A stretch of DNA of 64,000 nucleotides from Histomonas meleagridis. Lineage: Eukaryota > Parabasalia > Tritrichomonadida > Dientamoebidae. Shown piece by piece: positions 62,997-64,000 of the stretch (the first letter of the stretch is position 1; each line of letters starts with the position of its first letter). The notes below the pieces were generated by a model that ran no database searches, was not told where the DNA came from, and saw only the letters and a list, made by a program, of their open reading frames with translations. Location of the stretch: contig WSYJ01000092.1 in assembly GCA_020186115.1 (NCBI GenBank), positions 62,001 to 126,000 of the forward strand, written 5' to 3'. The position numbers were made by a program, and so were the translations under genes.

Positions 62997-64000
62997 ATGA
63001 AAAGAAATTCTCCACTTGGTGAAGATTGTCTTGAGCCAAAGGGACCAGTGCCTCCTCCTTTATTAATATCAGATGAAGGAGTTAATGAAAAAGCAACATC
63101 ACAAGTTTTTAAGCCAAGTTCAACTTCATTTCTTGAATTTCTTTTTAAAATTCCTTTAATTTCTTTCAATCCTTTTATTTTTCTTCAAAGCCAAGATCAG
63201 GAACCAAGTGATCTTCTTCCAGGCTCTCTACTTGAAACTTCAAATTTATTTGGGATAGAGATTGATCGTCAGTCACATATCAAAAAAGCGGAAACATTCT
63301 TTACAGATTTAAACCATAGCGTAGAGAGAAACACACAAAATTTAGATTTCATAAATTCCAATTTTTACGTTATTAACTTTCAAACTCAAATAATATCACA
63401 TAATAACAAGGACATCTCACTTCAATCTGATCATGCTGTTGATTGTGATGGTGTAATTTTCCAAATTATCGATGATTCAATTCATATCCAAATCCACACC
63501 ACAAAAAAATCATTAACAATTGAATCCTATTCAAGTCTTATAATCGACAAAATCACCAGCAATTTAAATCAACTCCGGATAATATCGGAAAATCTTACAA
63601 TTGATGCAAAACTTCAATGTGATTCACTTCACTTGATTTCAAATGAATTTATAACAATTAACGAAAAGATACAAATCAATAATTCATGTTTACTTCAATC
63701 CAACGAAATCAACATTCGAAATGAAGTCAATGGAAATTCAGTTCTTATATCCAATGAATGTTCCATTACAAAATCGACTTTTAATTCTAATTTTTCTTTT
63801 ATATATTCCAAAGAATCATTAACAATTTCATCAATTTTTAATGTTAATACATTAGTACTTCAAAGCCCAAAAATTAATTTAGCAACAAAAGAAGAAAATA
63901 TAATAACAAATGTTTTCATTAAATCGAAATCAGTTTCAATTTCATCGAAAATTAAATCGGAAAAAATGATAATTGAAACCGAAACAATTACATTTGATTC
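62997..64000 (+). CDS. Beta-helix-like repetitive protein, 5' part (runs off right edge)
   Basis: The plus strand is open from the ATG at 62997 to the window edge (334 codons), so this is a partial gene. After a ~75-residue polar leader (LGEDCLEPKGPVPPPLL), the rest consists of many short beta strands ending in hydrophobic triplets: KSLTIESYSSLIIDK, LRIISENLTIDAKL, SLHLISNEFITINEKI, VLISNECSITKST and VFIKSKSVSISSKIKSEKMI. The ~20-residue spacing of alternating I/S/N strands resembles a right-handed parallel beta-helix as in filamentous adhesins. There is no signal peptide. No family could be named, and the C-terminal part is needed. It is divergent from the GNL3-like gene with 81 bp between starts. 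Confidence 0.6.
   Translation, partial: MKRNSPLGEDCLEPKGPVPPPLLISDEGVNEKATSQVFKPSSTSFLEFLFKIPLISFNPFIFLQSQDQEPSDLLPGSLLETSNLFGIEIDRQSHIKKAETFFTDLNHSVERNTQNLDFINSNFYVINFQTQIISHNNKDISLQSDHAVDCDGVIFQIIDDSIHIQIHTTKKSLTIESYSSLIIDKITSNLNQLRIISENLTIDAKLQCDSLHLISNEFITINEKIQINNSCLLQSNEINIRNEVNGNSVLISNECSITKSTFNSNFSFIYSKESLTISSIFNVNTLVLQSPKINLATKEENIITNVFIKSKSVSISSKIKSEKMIIETETITFD

Noticed and set aside
1-64000. tRNA, rRNA and snRNA genes
   Set aside because: I looked for GGTTCGAATC-type T arms, box motifs and conserved rRNA stretches and found none convincing; a covariance search would be decisive.

Overview
The window looks like nuclear DNA of a parabasalid flagellate, most likely Tritrichomonas-like. 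This rests on several features. Base composition is very AT-rich. Almost every gene is a single exon, and many stop codons read TAAA. The only clear intron (49838-49929, minus strand) starts GTATGT and ends CTAACACATAG, close to the extended parabasalid 3' splice consensus. The gene content is also typical: BspA-like LRR surface proteins, DUF3447/ankyrin proteins, kinase-like/Sel1 fusions, a large Sec7 GEF and ABCB half-transporters. Species assignment is inference.

Layout: 1-1323 holds the 5' part of a Vps8-like gene leaving the left edge. 1.8-12.8 kb has a small Pro-rich protein, a Sec7-family Arf GEF, an exportin-like protein and a pseudokinase-Sel1 protein. 13.4-19.2 kb has a fused epimerase/zinc-ribbon/membrane-anchor protein, a multi-pass membrane protein and a large unrecognised helical protein. 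21.1-26.7 kb has a RhoGAP and an ankyrin protein with a Gln-rich centre. 26.8-34.4 kb is a gene graveyard: an LRR remnant, a nearly identical partial copy of a DUF3447 gene, a DUF3447/ankyrin gene whose ankyrin repeats are each interrupted by a minisatellite spacer, a dispersed repeat and a shattered Hsp70-like gene. 35.1-48.3 kb is again gene-dense: BspA-like surface protein, TMEM62-like phosphoesterase, CK2alpha-like kinase, Rpr2/Rpp21-like RNase P subunit, an acidic protein, a long coiled-coil protein and a membrane protein. 48.9-54 kb has an intron-containing BRSK/AMPK-type kinase, a GT22 mannosyltransferase (PIG-B-like) and NAD(P)HX dehydratase, with an ankyrin remnant at 53.9-54.2 kb. 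54.3-64 kb has a PAP2 phosphatase, a decayed coiled-coil region, two head-to-head ABCB half-transporters (one with a single-base frameshift), an ArfGAP, a GNL3-like nucleolar GTPase and the start of a beta-helix-like protein leaving the right edge.

Functionally the genes are a mix of membrane traffic (Vps8-like, Sec7, ArfGAP), signalling (RhoGAP, kinases), ribosome and RNA maturation (GNL3, RNase P subunit), lipid and GPI metabolism, and expanded surface or scaffold families. No operon logic is visible, but several gene pairs are divergent with 80-210 bp between starts.

The strongest unusual signal is at 28776-30146. Seven consecutive ankyrin modules are exactly 99 or 102 bp (72 bp for the terminal one) and keep their reading frame. 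They are separated at one identical position by spacers of exactly 20n+8 bp that break the frame. Either this is a pseudogene satellite built on a single interrupted ankyrin unit, or the spacers are removed from RNA. Second is the 92-nt kinase intron, which is mostly one near-perfect hairpin placed between its splice sites. Several frameshifts lie in homopolymer runs and could be assembly errors.
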